NCBI GenBank assembly: GCA_963731615.1 | Contig: CAVSWD010000003.1 | Location: forward strand, 90,984-154,983 | DNA: 64,000 bases | Reading direction: 5' to 3' | Source: Gaiellasilicea sp963731615 | GTDB taxonomy: Bacteria > Actinomycetota > Thermoleophilia > Gaiellales > Gaiellaceae | Shown here: positions 28,881-38,183 of the stretch, piece by piece | Position numbering within the stretch: position 1 is the first letter of the stretch | Layout: every line of letters starts with the position of its first letter | Made by a program: the position numbers and the translations under genes | Notes under the pieces: generated by a model | The model's input: only the letters and a program-made list of their open reading frames with translations | Told to the model about the DNA's origin: nothing | Database searches by the model: none

Positions 28881-29708
28881 ATGAGCCTCTGGCTGGCGTC
28901 TCTCCTCGTCGTCGTGACGGCTGCGCTCGCGATCGCAGCGATCCTGGCCGTGCGGCGCGGCGCCCCCGACGGCAGCTACTTCAACGACGGGGACCGGGCC
29001 GCGGGCGTCTTCGGCGTCCTGGCGACCGGCTTCTCGGTGCTGCTGGGCTTCATCGTCTTCCTCGCGTTCACGAGCTACGACGACTCGCGCCGTGGCGCCG
29101 AGGACGAGGCGCTCATCGTCGGGCAGCAGTTCGAGACGGCGCAGTTCCTGCCCGAGGCCGGCGGCCGGCGCGCCGCGGCCGAGCTCGTTTGCTACGGGCG
29201 CTCGATCGTGAACATGGAGTGGTCGTTGATGGAGGACGGCGGCGGCGTCGACAACATCAACCCCTGGGGGCTCGCGCTCTTCCGGACGCTCGAGAGCATC
29301 GAGCCGCGCACGCCCGTCGAGGAGACCGCGTACGCGAAGTGGCTCGACCAGACCTTCGATCGCGAATCGGCCCGCTCGACCCGCCTGCACGGAGCCGAGG
29401 GCGTGATCCCGTCGCCGCTCTGGGCAGTGCTCTTCCTGATCGCCGCCGTCATCTTCGGCTTCATGCTCTTCTTCGCCGACAGCGGCGAGTCGCGGCTCGT
29501 CCAGGCGACGCTGATGGCGTCCGTCACGCTCGTCATCGGTGCCACTCTCGTTCTCATCTCCGTCCTCAACGCACCCTTCCGTCCGGGTCCCGGAAGCTTG
29601 CGCCCGATCGCGATGGAACGAACGCTGCAGACGCTCGAGGAGGCGAGAGCCGCGCTCGGCGAGTCGGACCCGCTTCCGTGCACGACCACCGGCGCCGCGA
29701 CCGGCTGA
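28881..29708 (+). CDS. DUF4239-like membrane protein
   Basis: 275 residues. It has two N-terminal helices (LASLLVVVTAALAIAAILAV, and VFGVLATGFSVLLGFIVFLA), a long middle region with paired arginine/glutamate helices, and two C-terminal helices (LWAVLFLIAAVIFGFMLFFA, then LMASVTLVIGATLVLISVL). The layout fits DUF4239 (bestrophin-like) proteins. ATG 28881 is preferred because an upstream frame adds 41 residues that lack hydrophobic or conserved character. A strong hairpin follows the stop. Confidence 0.7.
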   Translation: MSLWLASLLVVVTAALAIAAILAVRRGAPDGSYFNDGDRAAGVFGVLATGFSVLLGFIVFLAFTSYDDSRRGAEDEALIVGQQFETAQFLPEAGGRRAAAELVCYGRSIVNMEWSLMEDGGGVDNINPWGLALFRTLESIEPRTPVEETAYAKWLDQTFDRESARSTRLHGAEGVIPSPLWAVLFLIAAVIFGFMLFFADSGESRLVQATLMASVTLVIGATLVLISVLNAPFRPGPGSLRPIAMERTLQTLEEARAALGESDPLPCTTTGAATG

Positions 29709-29709
29709 C

Positions 29710-29739
29710 AAGCGGCGGCGCCGTAGGGCGCCGCCGCTT
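29710..29739. terminator. Bidirectional terminator hairpin
   Basis: Perfect 13-bp stem AAGCGGCGGCGCC/GGCGCCGCCGCTT with a GTAG loop, between convergent genes ending at 29708 and 29748. Confidence 0.75.
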
Positions 29740-29747
29740 CAGGACGA

Positions 29748-30005
29748 TCAGGACGTAAAGCCTTGCTCCCTTGCAGCCTCGGCGAGGTCCTGGCGGTGTT
29801 GCTTTGCACGGCGGTCGAAGATCCACCCGAAGAGGATCAGCAGCCCCGCGAAGCCGAGCAGCATCCCGAAGAACCCCCAGCGGAGCCACGCGTTCTCGAG
29901 CAGTGCCAGTAACACGAGTGCCGCGATGCCACAGGCGATCGCACCGGCGACGACGGCCAACCAGAACTTCGCTCCGAGCTTCATCGGTTGCTCCTGTTCG
30001 CTCAT
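29748..30005 (-). CDS. Small two-helix membrane protein
   Basis: 85 residues: a charged N-terminus (MSEQEQPMKLGAKF), two membrane helices (WLAVVAGAIACGIAALVLLA and WGFFGMLLGFAGLLILFGWI) and a basic C-terminal tail (DRRAKQHRQDL). Good AAGGAG upstream of ATG 30005. No named family recognised; common as accessory membrane proteins in this group. Confidence 0.75.
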   Translation of the reverse strand: MSEQEQPMKLGAKFWLAVVAGAIACGIAALVLLALLENAWLRWGFFGMLLGFAGLLILFGWIFDRRAKQHRQDLAEAAREQGFTS

Positions 30006-30099
30006 GTCGTACTCCTTTCGTTCATGGTGTCACGTGTGTTAGAGGCTTGTAGACGTCGCGGCCGCCTGACGTGCCTGCACGTGGACGGCCCTGCCGCGT

Positions 30100-30645
30100 T
30101 CACTTCACTGCGACGGGTCGCGGAGCCGGAATCCGGTCCGCGAACGGCGCCAGCAGCGTGGCTGAGTGTTCAGACCGTGCGGCGACCTGGAGCACGCCCT
30201 GAGGCTGAAGGGCGAGCGTCACGACGACCGGATCGTCGCCGACACGGTGCAGCGTTCGCTTCTCCTCAGCCGTGGCGGGACGGCTCGACGCGCCGGCGGC
30301 CCAGACAAGCACCTCCTTCCACAAGGCGGGGCTGCCGCGGAAGGCGAGCACGTCGTGAACCCAGACGGCGTGCCCGGTGTGCCAGCGCTTGCTGCCGGGC
30401 GGCCGCAAGCGAACGGGGACATTGCCGGGACGGTTCCGCAGGGCTCGGTTCCGGATCAGGAGCGTGGTGATGCCGACGGCGATCAGCCAGAGCGGAATCC
30501 CGACGACGAGGATCAGCACCCAGATCACGACGCGCAGCCGATGCGCGATCGCCCAGCCGCCTCGCCGCCCAAGAACGGATAGTCGCTCGCCAGCATGAGT
30601 GCGCCTTCCATCGACGTTGCCCACACCCTCCTGCGCCGCCGCCAC
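30100..30645 (-). CDS. Membrane-anchored hypothetical protein
   Basis: 181 residues with one central membrane helix (VVIWVLILVVGIPLWLIAVG) and a C-terminal soluble domain rich in R/W: NRPGNVPVRLRPPGSKRWHT, then VHDVLAFRGSPALWKEVLVW. The domain recalls the small PH-like actinobacterial DUF2550-type proteins, but I am not sure. The first 30 residues are low-complexity and the real start may be an inner codon. Divergent from the flippase-like gene. Confidence 0.55.
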   Translation of the reverse strand: MAAAQEGVGNVDGRRTHAGERLSVLGRRGGWAIAHRLRVVIWVLILVVGIPLWLIAVGITTLLIRNRALRNRPGNVPVRLRPPGSKRWHTGHAVWVHDVLAFRGSPALWKEVLVWAAGASSRPATAEEKRTLHRVGDDPVVVTLALQPQGVLQVAARSEHSATLLAPFADRIPAPRPVAVK

Positions 30646-30734
30646 CCGGGCATCGTCCGATCAGGGTGACGGGCTGGACGGCCCTTCTCTGCGGTACGTT
30701 CGTCCTCCGGCATGACGACGCGCGACGCCTCACC

Positions 30735-31763
30735 GTGACCCCGCTCAAGCGGCGGATCGCCATCCGCTGTGCGCTCCTGCTCGTGGCCGGCTTCTCGCTC
30801 TATCTGCTCGCGCCGAGCATCCTCCGCACCTTCTCGTCCTTCCCGCAGTTGCGCGGCGTCGACCCGGCCTGGCTCGCGCTCGCCGTCTTCTTCGAGGCAA
30901 CCGCCTATCTCGCCCTCTGGTCGTTGCAGCGGATCGCGTTGCGGACGCCGAGCTGGTTCGCGGTCGGCACGTCCCAGCTCGCGGCCGGCTCGGCCGGGAA
31001 CGTCGTCCCCGGCGGCGGTGCGGCCGCCAGTGCCGTGCAGTACGGCCTGCTCGTGCGCTCGGGCGTTCCGGGCGCAACCGTCGCGTCGGGTCTCGCTGCA
31101 GCCTGGGCCGCGACGGCAGCGACCGCGCTCGCGCTGCCGGTGATCGCGTCGCTGGCCGCGATCGGGGGCGTCGTCGCACCGGACGGACTCCGGCGTGTGG
31201 CCTATGTCGGAGGTGCAGCGTTCGTCCTGCTCGCAATCGTCGCCGCGGTTGCGATCGTGTGGGATCGTCCGCTGCGGCTCGTCGGCCACTGGGCTCGTGC
31301 CGCAGCCGGCCTCGTGCACCGGGGCGACCGCCTTGCCGATCTTCCGGAGCGGCTGCTGCACCAGCGCGACGACGTCCGGCGCGCGCTCGCGGCGCGTCCG
31401 GTGCTCGCGCTCCTGTCGGCGCTCGGCCGGTGGGGCTTCGACTACGTCGCGCTCGTCTGCGTTCTCGAGGCACTGGGTCTCGACGCCGAGCCCACGCTCG
31501 TCCTGCTCGCGTACTCCGCGACGATCCTGCTCGCGATGATCCCGCTGACGCCGGGCGGGCTCGGCTTCGTCGAGGCCGGCCTCGCCAGCCTGCTCGTGCT
31601 CGCCGGCGTGGATGCGGCCGACGCGGCCGTCGCGACGCTCGCCTACCGGCTGGTGTCGTTCTGGCTGCCGCTGCCGTGCGGCGCCGTCGCCTATGTGCTC
31701 GCGCGCCGACGCTACCCCGATCCCTCCGCGTCGGCATCGTCGGCGACGAGCTCGCCGTCGTAG
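30735..31763 (+). CDS. Flippase-like / lysylphosphatidylglycerol synthase TM-region protein
   Basis: 342 residues and roughly eight helices, of the YbhN/AglD/LPG-synthase TM family. The hallmarks are GSAGNVVPGGGAAASAVQYG near residue 90 and MIPLTPGGLGFVEAGLASLL near residue 270. Relatives move lipid-linked substrates across the membrane or form the membrane half of MprF. There is no synthetase domain. GTG 30735 is chosen, since an earlier GTG at 30666 adds 23 residues of non-membrane character. Its 3' end overlaps the convergent DUF1269 gene by 52 bp. Confidence 0.85.
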   Translation: MTPLKRRIAIRCALLLVAGFSLYLLAPSILRTFSSFPQLRGVDPAWLALAVFFEATAYLALWSLQRIALRTPSWFAVGTSQLAAGSAGNVVPGGGAAASAVQYGLLVRSGVPGATVASGLAAAWAATAATALALPVIASLAAIGGVVAPDGLRRVAYVGGAAFVLLAIVAAVAIVWDRPLRLVGHWARAAAGLVHRGDRLADLPERLLHQRDDVRRALAARPVLALLSALGRWGFDYVALVCVLEALGLDAEPTLVLLAYSATILLAMIPLTPGGLGFVEAGLASLLVLAGVDAADAAVATLAYRLVSFWLPLPCGAVAYVLARRRYPDPSASASSATSSPS

Positions 31764-32191
31764 CGCAGCAGCGCGTCGCGCGCGCGCGGTGCGTCGGTCG
31801 TGCGGACGAGCGCGAAGACCGCGGCGCTTCCGGCGGGGAGGTCGTGGCCGAAGCTGCGCATCTTGTCGTCGTCGACGCCGCGGTCGAGTGCGCCGTAGCC
31901 GCCGCCGCCGAGCATGCCGACGAGCGCCCCGCCGACAGGCCCCGCGACTGCCAGCCCGAGGAGAAGCCCAATCGAGCCGCCTGCGACGAGACCCTCGCCG
32001 ACGGCGATGTCTCCCGTCTGCCGTAGCTCGATGCGGCCGTCGTCGCGCCTGACGACGATCGCGACATCCTGGAGCGTCAGGTCGGTCTGATCTGCGAGCT
32101 CGCGGAGCGCGTCGCGCGCGCTCTCGGCCGCCTCGACGCTCACGTACCGAGCCGCGATCAGCTTCGTCCCCGACGCCGGCACAGGCTTCAT
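31712..32191 (-). CDS. DUF1269-type membrane protein
   Basis: 159 residues. N-terminal ferredoxin-like part (AARYVSVEAAESARDALREL, then DVAIVVRRDDGRIEL), a glycine-zipper membrane hairpin (GGSIGLLLGLAVAGPVGGAL) and a C-terminal part with GSAAVFALVRTTDAP. This matches DUF1269, also annotated as predicted membrane protein; function unknown. ATG 32191 is preferred, with ATG 32230 possible. Divergent from a lipoprotein gene and overlapping the flippase-like gene tail to tail. Confidence 0.75.
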   Translation of the reverse strand: MKPVPASGTKLIAARYVSVEAAESARDALRELADQTDLTLQDVAIVVRRDDGRIELRQTGDIAVGEGLVAGGSIGLLLGLAVAGPVGGALVGMLGGGGYGALDRGVDDDKMRSFGHDLPAGSAAVFALVRTTDAPRARDALLRYDGELVADDADAEGSG

Positions 32192-32280
32192 CCAACCTGC
32201 AGGATCGCCCGGAGACGCCGGCCTCAGCATCACCCTGTCCGGACGATGTGCTCCCGGCGGCGTGGCACTACCGTTGCCGC

Positions 32281-32826
32281 ATGCCGACTCGGCAGCAGCT
32301 GCTCCGGTGCTCGCTCGTCGTCCCCGTTGTCGTGCTCGCACTTGCCGCGGCCGGCTGTGGCGGCAACAGCGAGTCCGGTTCGTCGGCCGAGCGCTGGGCC
32401 GACCGCCTCTGCTCGGCGGTGTCGGACTGGACGGACTCGGTCACCGGCGCCGCCGGCACGTTGCAGGACAGCGGCATCTCCAAGGACTCGCTCGAGCGTG
32501 CCGTCGACGAGACGAAGACCGCGACCGAGATGCTCGTCACCGACCTCGAGGCGCTGGGTCGCCCCGAGACGGAGGCGGGTGGGCAGGCAGAGGAGGCGCT
32601 CGACGATGTCGTCGCGGCTGTCCGCGCCGGACTGGAGGCGATCGAAGACGCGTTCGACGACGCGTCCGACGTCGCCGGTGTCCTCAGCGCCGTCTCGGTC
32701 GTCAGCAGCACGCTCGCGACGATGGACGAGCAGGTGTCGGAGAGCTTCGAGGCGTTGAAGAAGCTGGACGTGGGCGGCGAGCTCGAGCAGGCGTTCGAGG
32801 ACGCTGAGTCGTGCGAGTCATCGTGA
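32281..32826 (+). CDS. Lipoprotein of unknown function
   Basis: 181 residues starting at ATG 32281. Signal peptide LLRCSLVVPVVVLALAAAGC ends in a lipobox LAAAGC, so the mature protein should be lipid-anchored at Cys. The rest is acidic and helical (LERAVDETKTATEMLVTDLE, EALDDVVAAVRAGLEAIEDA). A Cys pair (WADRLCSAV and DAESCESS) could form a disulfide linking the ends. No family recognised. Confidence 0.8.
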   Translation: MPTRQQLLRCSLVVPVVVLALAAAGCGGNSESGSSAERWADRLCSAVSDWTDSVTGAAGTLQDSGISKDSLERAVDETKTATEMLVTDLEALGRPETEAGGQAEEALDDVVAAVRAGLEAIEDAFDDASDVAGVLSAVSVVSSTLATMDEQVSESFEALKKLDVGGELEQAFEDAESCESS

Positions 32827-33045
32827 GCCAGGTCGCTGTCTGAATTTCTCGATCTGGTGAACATTGCGGTGACTCCTGGCGCGACGGTTGAAGTGCGCGT
32901 GCGTTGATTGCTACGTTCTGAGGAGAGTTGGCGGTGTGTCGCCGCCCTTGACCTCCCCTCCAGCTCTGGTCGGCCGATCGTGACGGCCCGGGCAGCCGTT
33001 GCGCTTCTTCGTAGAGAGAGGCACGCCGCCTGTGAGGTCGTTCGG

Positions 33046-35345
33046 ATGAGGAGTCGAGCAGAAGCGGCGGCGCCGAGCGCGCGTCCCTGGACGACGTTCC
33101 CGCTGCTCGAGTCGAAGCTCTGCCCGACGCCACCGCGGCTGGGGACGATCACCCGCCCCGCGCTCGTCAATCGCCTTCGTGCTGCGCGGAGTGCGACGGT
33201 CGCGGTCGTGACCGCGCCGGCGGGCTACGGCAAGACGACGCTGCTCGCAGACTGGGAGCGCCGCGACGAGCGGCCGTTCGCGTGGATCTCTCTCGACGAG
33301 GCGGACAACGATCCGACCGTCTTCCTGACCTACCTCGCCGTTGCGCTCGACCGGGTTCAGGCGATCGACCCCGACGTGTTCGTAGCGCTGTCGCGGTTGG
33401 GCACGTCACCCCAGAACGTCGTCGCCCGCCTCGGCCGCTCTCTCTCGCCCCTGCCCGTGGTGGTCGTCCTCGACGACGTCCACGTATTGCGCTCGCGCGA
33501 GTGCACCGCCGCGTTGGCCACGCTCGTCGACGAGTTGCCCGCGGGCTCACAGCTGGTGCTTGCATCTCGCACCGCACCCGAGCTGCAGTTGGGCCGGCTT
33601 CGCGCCGAGGGTCGCATCGTCGAGGTCGGCTCCGGCGACCTGAGCCTCAACGAGCGAGAAGCGCAGGCGCTCCTGCAGGCTGCAGGTCTGAGGCTGGCCG
33701 AGGAGGACGTCGCCGAGCTGACTCAGGCGGACCGAAGGCTGGCCTGCGGGGCTCTACCTCGCGGCACTCTCGCTGCGCGCATCGGCCGATGGGCGGCCGG
33801 CCGGCAGCTCGATTCCGGGGCGACGACCGCTACATCAGCGACTACTTCAGGCAGGTACTGCTGTCGAGCCTGCCCGACTCCGAGATCGAGTTCCTGACCC
33901 GCGTCTCGGTGCTCGACCGGATGTGCGGCTCGCTCTGCGATTACATGCTCGAACGGTCGGGCAGCGCTGTCGAGCTCGAGATGCTCGAGGCGTCGAACCT
34001 GTTCGTCGTCCCGCTCGACCGTGAGCGAAAGTGGTACCGGCTCCACCGTCTCTTCCGCGACATGCTGCGTGACGAGCTCGATCGGCGCGAGCCGGCGCTC
34101 GCGGCGAGCCTGAACGGGCGAGCAGCGGACTGGTGCGTCGCCAACGGGGACCTCGAGGGCGCGATCGACTACGCGCATGCGGCCGGTGACACGAGCCGTG
34201 TGATCGAACTTGTCGGCGCCGCTGCCCAGCCGGCCTACCACAGTGGCCGCTTCGTCACGGTCGAGCGGTGGTTGGCACGGCTCGAAGACGAGGAGGAGCT
34301 CGCTCAGAGCACGGGTCTGGCCACGCTCGGTGCGTGGACGCATGCGCTGCGCGGGCGCCCGGAGGCGGCGCGACGGTGGGCGCAGATCGCCGAATCGGGC
34401 GCAGCCGATGCCGCGATGCCGGACGGAGCTCCGCCCCTTGCCTGGACGTTGACGTTGCGGGCAGCGATGTGCTCCGACGGGGTCGAGCGGATGCAGCACG
34501 ACGCAGAGGCGGCGATTGAAAGTGCCGTTTCCGGCAGCCATGTCGCCGCCGACGCCTCTTTCATGCTCGCGATCGCACACTTCCTCGCCGGTGACGACGA
34601 TCTCGCCGACAGGCTGCTGGCTGAGACCTGCGCGCTCGCCCTCGAGGTCGGTGCGACCGACAGTGCGACGCTGGCGCTGGCGCAGAGGTCGTTGCTCGCG
34701 AGTGCCCGCAACGAGGGCGCCGAGGCCGAGCTGCTGGCGCTGCAGGCGCGTGAGCTCGTCACCGAGGCACGGCTCGGCGACTACGCGACCAGCGCGCTGA
34801 CCTACGTTGCGAGCGCCCGTGCCGCCCTGCGCCACAGCAACTGGACGCGGGCGCTCGAGGACATCGACCATGCATCGCGCCTGGCGCCCCTGCTCACGTA
34901 TGCGCTCCCGTGGCTCGCCGTGCAGGTCCGGCTCGAGCTCGCGCGCGCCCACCTCGCCCTCGTCAACTGGGCGCCGGCGGTCGAGGTGATGGCCGAGATC
35001 GACGAGCTGTTGGCTCGCCGCCCCGATGTCGGCGTCCTGACGACTCAGGCGCATGAGCTGCAGCTCCAGCTTGCACAGGGACAGCGGCAGGAGGACAACT
35101 GGGCGTCGTCCCTGACCGGGGCGGAGCTCCGGTTGCTGCCGCTCCTGACCACGCACTTCTCGTTCCGGGAGATCGCCGAGCGGCTCTTCGTCTCGCGGAA
35201 CACGGTCAAGACGCAGGCGATCTCCGTCTACCGGAAGCTCGGTGTCTCCTCTCGCAGCGAGGCGATCGAACGTGCTGCGGAGCTCGGCCTCGTGACAACG
35301 CCTCCCGACGGCGCCTCTTCGCAGCCTCTCGGCGAGCAGGCCTGA
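33046..35345 (+). CDS. MalT-like ATP-dependent LuxR-family activator (two frameshifts)
   Basis: Large STAND-type regulator, about 765 residues after correction. The N-terminal NTPase has Walker A TAPAGYGKTTLLADWE, a Walker B-like VVVLDDVHVL and sensor LASRTAPELQLGRL. A helical repeat region follows (WYRLHRLFRDMLRDEL, WTHALRGRPEAARRWAQIAE). The C-terminal HTH is LTGAELRLLPLLTTHFSFRE then IAERLFVSRNTVKTQAISVYR. Breaks at 33730 (one extra G before TEGWPAGLYLAALSLR) and 33812 (one extra A before FRGDDRYISDYF). Such proteins oligomerise on binding a small inducer and ATP. Start ATG 33046. Target unknown; the convergent DUF6325-like gene is 5 bases away. Confidence 0.88.
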
Positions 35346-35350
35346 GGAAC

Positions 35351-35878
35351 CTAGGCCGCGTCGTCGTCCACGGTCGCGGGGAGCTTGGCGGCGAACTTCC
35401 CGCCCGCGGCCATGATCTGCGCGGGCTCCAGCCACTCGTTCAGCAGCTCGAAGCCGTTCGCACGCTGCACGGCGGCGAGGTACGGCTCGGCCCAGAGGTG
35501 CTCGACGAGGGCGACGACGGCCGTCATCTCGTTCGGCAGCGACTGCTCCAGCCGGAAGGCGTCGTCCTCGTCGAAGAGATGGCCGTCCATCAACTCCGCC
35601 ATGCCGACGAGGCTGCCCCGCTCGGCGCCGGCGATGCCGTCTGTCGCGAATCCCGCGAGCATGCCCATCGTCTCGCCGAACGCCGCGGCCTCCTCCCAGT
35701 CGAGATCGCTCGCCGACAGGTGCGCGATCGCCCCGGTGCTGTCCTTACGAACGAACAACAGGTCGAGGATACGAACGACGCCTTCGCGCTTCAGCCGCTC
35801 CAGCTCCGGCGCGATCTCACCCCGAAAGTGATTGCCGTCGAAGACGACGACGAGCATCTGAACCGGCCCGTAGTGCAC
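35351..35878 (-). CDS. DUF6325-like protein, longer paralogue of 22467-22880
   Basis: 175 residues. The N-terminus GPVQMLVVVFDGNHFRGEIA, then LDLLFVRKDSTG, lines up with the 137-residue protein at 22467. Further shared blocks are the acidic segment after the kinase-like DLDWEE and the helix TAVVALVEHLWAEPYLAAVQ. It has a central insertion and a longer C-terminus. GTG start at 35878. It lacks a SHOCT partner. Placed between the MalT-like activator and a PAS-LuxR regulator. Function unknown. Confidence 0.72.
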   Translation of the reverse strand: MHYGPVQMLVVVFDGNHFRGEIAPELERLKREGVVRILDLLFVRKDSTGAIAHLSASDLDWEEAAAFGETMGMLAGFATDGIAGAERGSLVGMAELMDGHLFDEDDAFRLEQSLPNEMTAVVALVEHLWAEPYLAAVQRANGFELLNEWLEPAQIMAAGGKFAAKLPATVDDDAA

Positions 35879-36125
35879 GCACAGAGTCTCTCACGCCCGC
35901 GGCTGCCGGCAAATCATGCTGACCGGGTGATTCGCCCGCCAGGGCCGGGGAGGAAGCTGCTGGTATGCAGGTCCCCGAAGGATCCGGGCCTCAAGCCGTC
36001 GAAGTCGGGACCGGATCCTCCGGGCGGGGAAGGCGCGAAGGCAGCTACCTGCCCTTCGACCTCGCGCGCGAGCTTGACGTGTGCGCCGCTCCCTGTCGTG
36101 ACCCATCTGGGTCAGATTCGAGCCG

Positions 36126-36734
36126 ATGATCACCGAGGCCGGAAGTCTCGACGAGCTGCGCCGGATCGCGCCCGACCTCGCGCCTTCGATCGCCAAGCTG
36201 CCGATGCCCGCCTACATTCTCGACCGCAACGGCGCCGTCCGCTGGCTCAACAAGGCCGCCGTCGAGCAGTTCGGTGACATTCGCGGCAAGCGAATCGGCC
36301 AGATCGTCGAGCCCGACTACATGTCCAGGGCACGCGAGGAGTTCGCGTCGAAGCTGCTCGGAACGACCGAGTCGACCGAAGCGACGGTCGCCCTGCGGAC
36401 GGCGGACGGCCGCCGCATCTCGGTTGACATCAGCTCGACGCAGCTGCTCGACCACGGCGCGATCGTCGGCGTCTTCGGCCTTGCCGACCCCCACCAGCAA
36501 CCCGAGCGCGAACGGTCGACCTCGGTGCACCTGACGCCGCGGCAGCTCGACGTCCTGCACTATCTGGCGGCAGGTTCGTCGACCGAGCACACCGCACGAG
36601 CGCTGAGCATCTCGACCGAAACCGTGCGCAACCACATCCGCGGGCTGATGAAGAGCCTGGGCGTGCATACGCGCCTCGAAGCAGTGATCCGGGGGCACGA
36701 GCTCGAGCTGATCCAAGAGCACGTTTCGAAATGA
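36126..36734 (+). CDS. PAS-LuxR transcriptional regulator
   Basis: 202 residues. Residues 25-120 form a PAS domain (MPAYILDRNGAVRWLNKAAV, then GKRIGQIVEPDY and GRRISVDISSTQLLD). Residues 135-200 form a LuxR-type HTH (LTPRQLDVLHYLAAGSSTEH, TARALSISTETVRNHIRGLM). It has no receiver domain, so it probably responds directly to a ligand, redox or oxygen cue. ATG 36126. The 247-bp region before it, back to the DUF6325-like gene, holds no visible gene. The ECF sigma gene follows by 59 bases. Confidence 0.88.
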   Translation: MITEAGSLDELRRIAPDLAPSIAKLPMPAYILDRNGAVRWLNKAAVEQFGDIRGKRIGQIVEPDYMSRAREEFASKLLGTTESTEATVALRTADGRRISVDISSTQLLDHGAIVGVFGLADPHQQPERERSTSVHLTPRQLDVLHYLAAGSSTEHTARALSISTETVRNHIRGLMKSLGVHTRLEAVIRGHELELIQEHVSK

Positions 36735-36793
36735 AGCTCTGAGTCGAGGCGTCACTCCGAAACGTGCTCTAGAGCTGTCGTTACGATGATGCC

Positions 36794-37777
36794 GTGTCCG
36801 AATCGTCGCTTCGCGATCAGCCGGCGATCGAGGCCGGCCTGGAGCAGCACCGGCGCGAGCTGACCGCCTACTGCTACCGCATGCTCGGCTCGTCGTTCGA
36901 GGCCGAGGACGCTGTGCAGGAGACGCTGCTCCGTGCCTGGCGCAGCTACGACCGCTTCGAGGGTCGTGCGGCGCTGCGCTCGTGGCTCTACCGGATCGCG
37001 ACGAACGTCTGCTTCGACCTGCTCAGCGGGCGAGAACGGCGGGCGCGGCCGATGGATCTCGGGCCCGCGCGGGAGCCGATCGAGGCGAACCTGCACACGC
37101 TGCCCGAGGTCACCTGGATCGAGCCGATCCCGGACGGCCGTGTCGTCCCGGACGGCGATCCGGCCGAGGTCGCTGTCGCGCGTGAGACGATCCGGCTCGC
37201 CTTCGTCGCCGCCCTGCAGCACCTGCCGGCACGCCAGCGCGCCGTCCTGATCCTCTGCGAGGTGCTCCGCTGGAAGGCGGCCGAGGTGGCGGAGCTGCTC
37301 GAGACAAGCGTCGCATCGGTCAACAGCGCGTTGCAGCGCGCGCGGGCGACGCTCGCCGACAGCGACGTCGACGCAACCGACGCCGCGGCGCCGCTCGACG
37401 ATGCCGACCGCGCTCTGCTCGAGCGCTACGTCACGGCCTTCGAGCGCTACGACATGGACGCGCTCACCGACCTGATCCGGGAGGACGCGACGCAATCGAT
37501 GCCGCCATACGACCTGTGGCTGCGCGGCCGTGACGACATCCTCGCGTGGTGGGTCGGCCCGGGCGGAGGCTGTCGCGGCTCGCGGCTCGTCCCGACGGTC
37601 GCGGCCAACGGCTCGCCCGCGTACGGGCAGTACAAGCCCAGCGCGACGGGCGACGGCTTCGAGCCGTGGGCGCTCCAGGTGGTCGAGCTCGCGGAGGGGC
37701 GGATCGTCGAGCTCACGTTCTTCCTCGACACCGCCACGCTGTTCCCGCTCTTCGGGCTGCCGGCGCGCCTGGCCTAG
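36794..37777 (+). CDS. ECF sigma factor, SigG/TIGR02960-like, with SnoaL-like C-terminus
   Basis: 327 residues. Region 2 (YCYRMLGSSFEAEDAVQETL, RAWRSYDRFEGRAALRSWLY) and region 4 (LPARQRAVLILCEVLRWKAAE, VAELLETSVASVNSALQRAR) are complete. Residues 200-325 form a SnoaL/NTF2-like domain (RYVTAFERYDMDALTDLIRE, MPPYDLWLRGRDDI). Sigma factors of this type carry the tail instead of a separate anti-sigma factor, and it is thought to modulate activity. GTG 36794. A STAS gene is convergent and shares CTAG at the stops. Confidence 0.9.
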   Translation: MSESSLRDQPAIEAGLEQHRRELTAYCYRMLGSSFEAEDAVQETLLRAWRSYDRFEGRAALRSWLYRIATNVCFDLLSGRERRARPMDLGPAREPIEANLHTLPEVTWIEPIPDGRVVPDGDPAEVAVARETIRLAFVAALQHLPARQRAVLILCEVLRWKAAEVAELLETSVASVNSALQRARATLADSDVDATDAAAPLDDADRALLERYVTAFERYDMDALTDLIREDATQSMPPYDLWLRGRDDILAWWVGPGGGCRGSRLVPTVAANGSPAYGQYKPSATGDGFEPWALQVVELAEGRIVELTFFLDTATLFPLFGLPARLA

Positions 37778-38064
37778 TCCGGCAGGACGTCGCTGAGGCC
37801 CAGGAACGCGACGAGCTGGACGAGGTCGGCCGACGCGTTGCGGAGGCGAACGTGGCAGCCGTGCCGTCTGGCGGCGAGCTGCAGGCGGGCGAGCGCGTCG
37901 ACCGTGACCGCGTCGACACCGACCCCGCTCACGTCGCACAGCGCGACGGCGGCGTCGCTGCGCTCCAGCAACGCGCAGACGCGGTCGCACAGCCCCGGCA
38001 GGTCGCCGCGGTCGATCGGGCCGCTGATCGCAAACGCGATCGTGCCCTGTGGTCGTATGGCCAT
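37774..38064 (-). CDS. STAS-domain protein (anti-sigma antagonist type)
   Basis: 96 residues forming one STAS fold: FAISGPIDRGDLPGLCDRVC, then VALCDVSGVGVDAVTVDALA and LARLQLAARRHGCHVRLRNA. In SpoIIAA-like antagonists a phosphorylated serine follows the DVSG strand; here the site is DVSGVGVDAVT with threonine three residues on and valine at the usual serine position, so phosphorylation control is uncertain. Start ATG 38064. Convergent with the ECF sigma gene, sharing its stop bases. Confidence 0.82.
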   Translation of the reverse strand: MAIRPQGTIAFAISGPIDRGDLPGLCDRVCALLERSDAAVALCDVSGVGVDAVTVDALARLQLAARRHGCHVRLRNASADLVQLVAFLGLSDVLPD

Positions 38065-38116
38065 CTTGTGTAGAGACGGCCGCCGGCGGGAGAATTCATC
38101 GATGAGTTCTGCGCCG

Positions 38117-38139
38117 CGTGTCGGTCTAACTGATCGACA
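38117..38139. promoter_or_regulatory. Inverted repeat upstream of MFS transporter (possible operator)
   Basis: GTGTCGGTC-taact-GATCGACAC: 9-base arms with one mismatch around a 5-base spacer, 45 bases before the ATG of the MFS gene and 53 bases before the divergent STAS start. The symmetry and position suit a dimeric repressor site of TetR or MarR type. No such repressor gene is adjacent. Confidence 0.45.
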
Positions 38140-38183
38140 CCGAACGCGAGCGGCCCGAACAGGGCGGCGTGAAAGGGGAAGGT

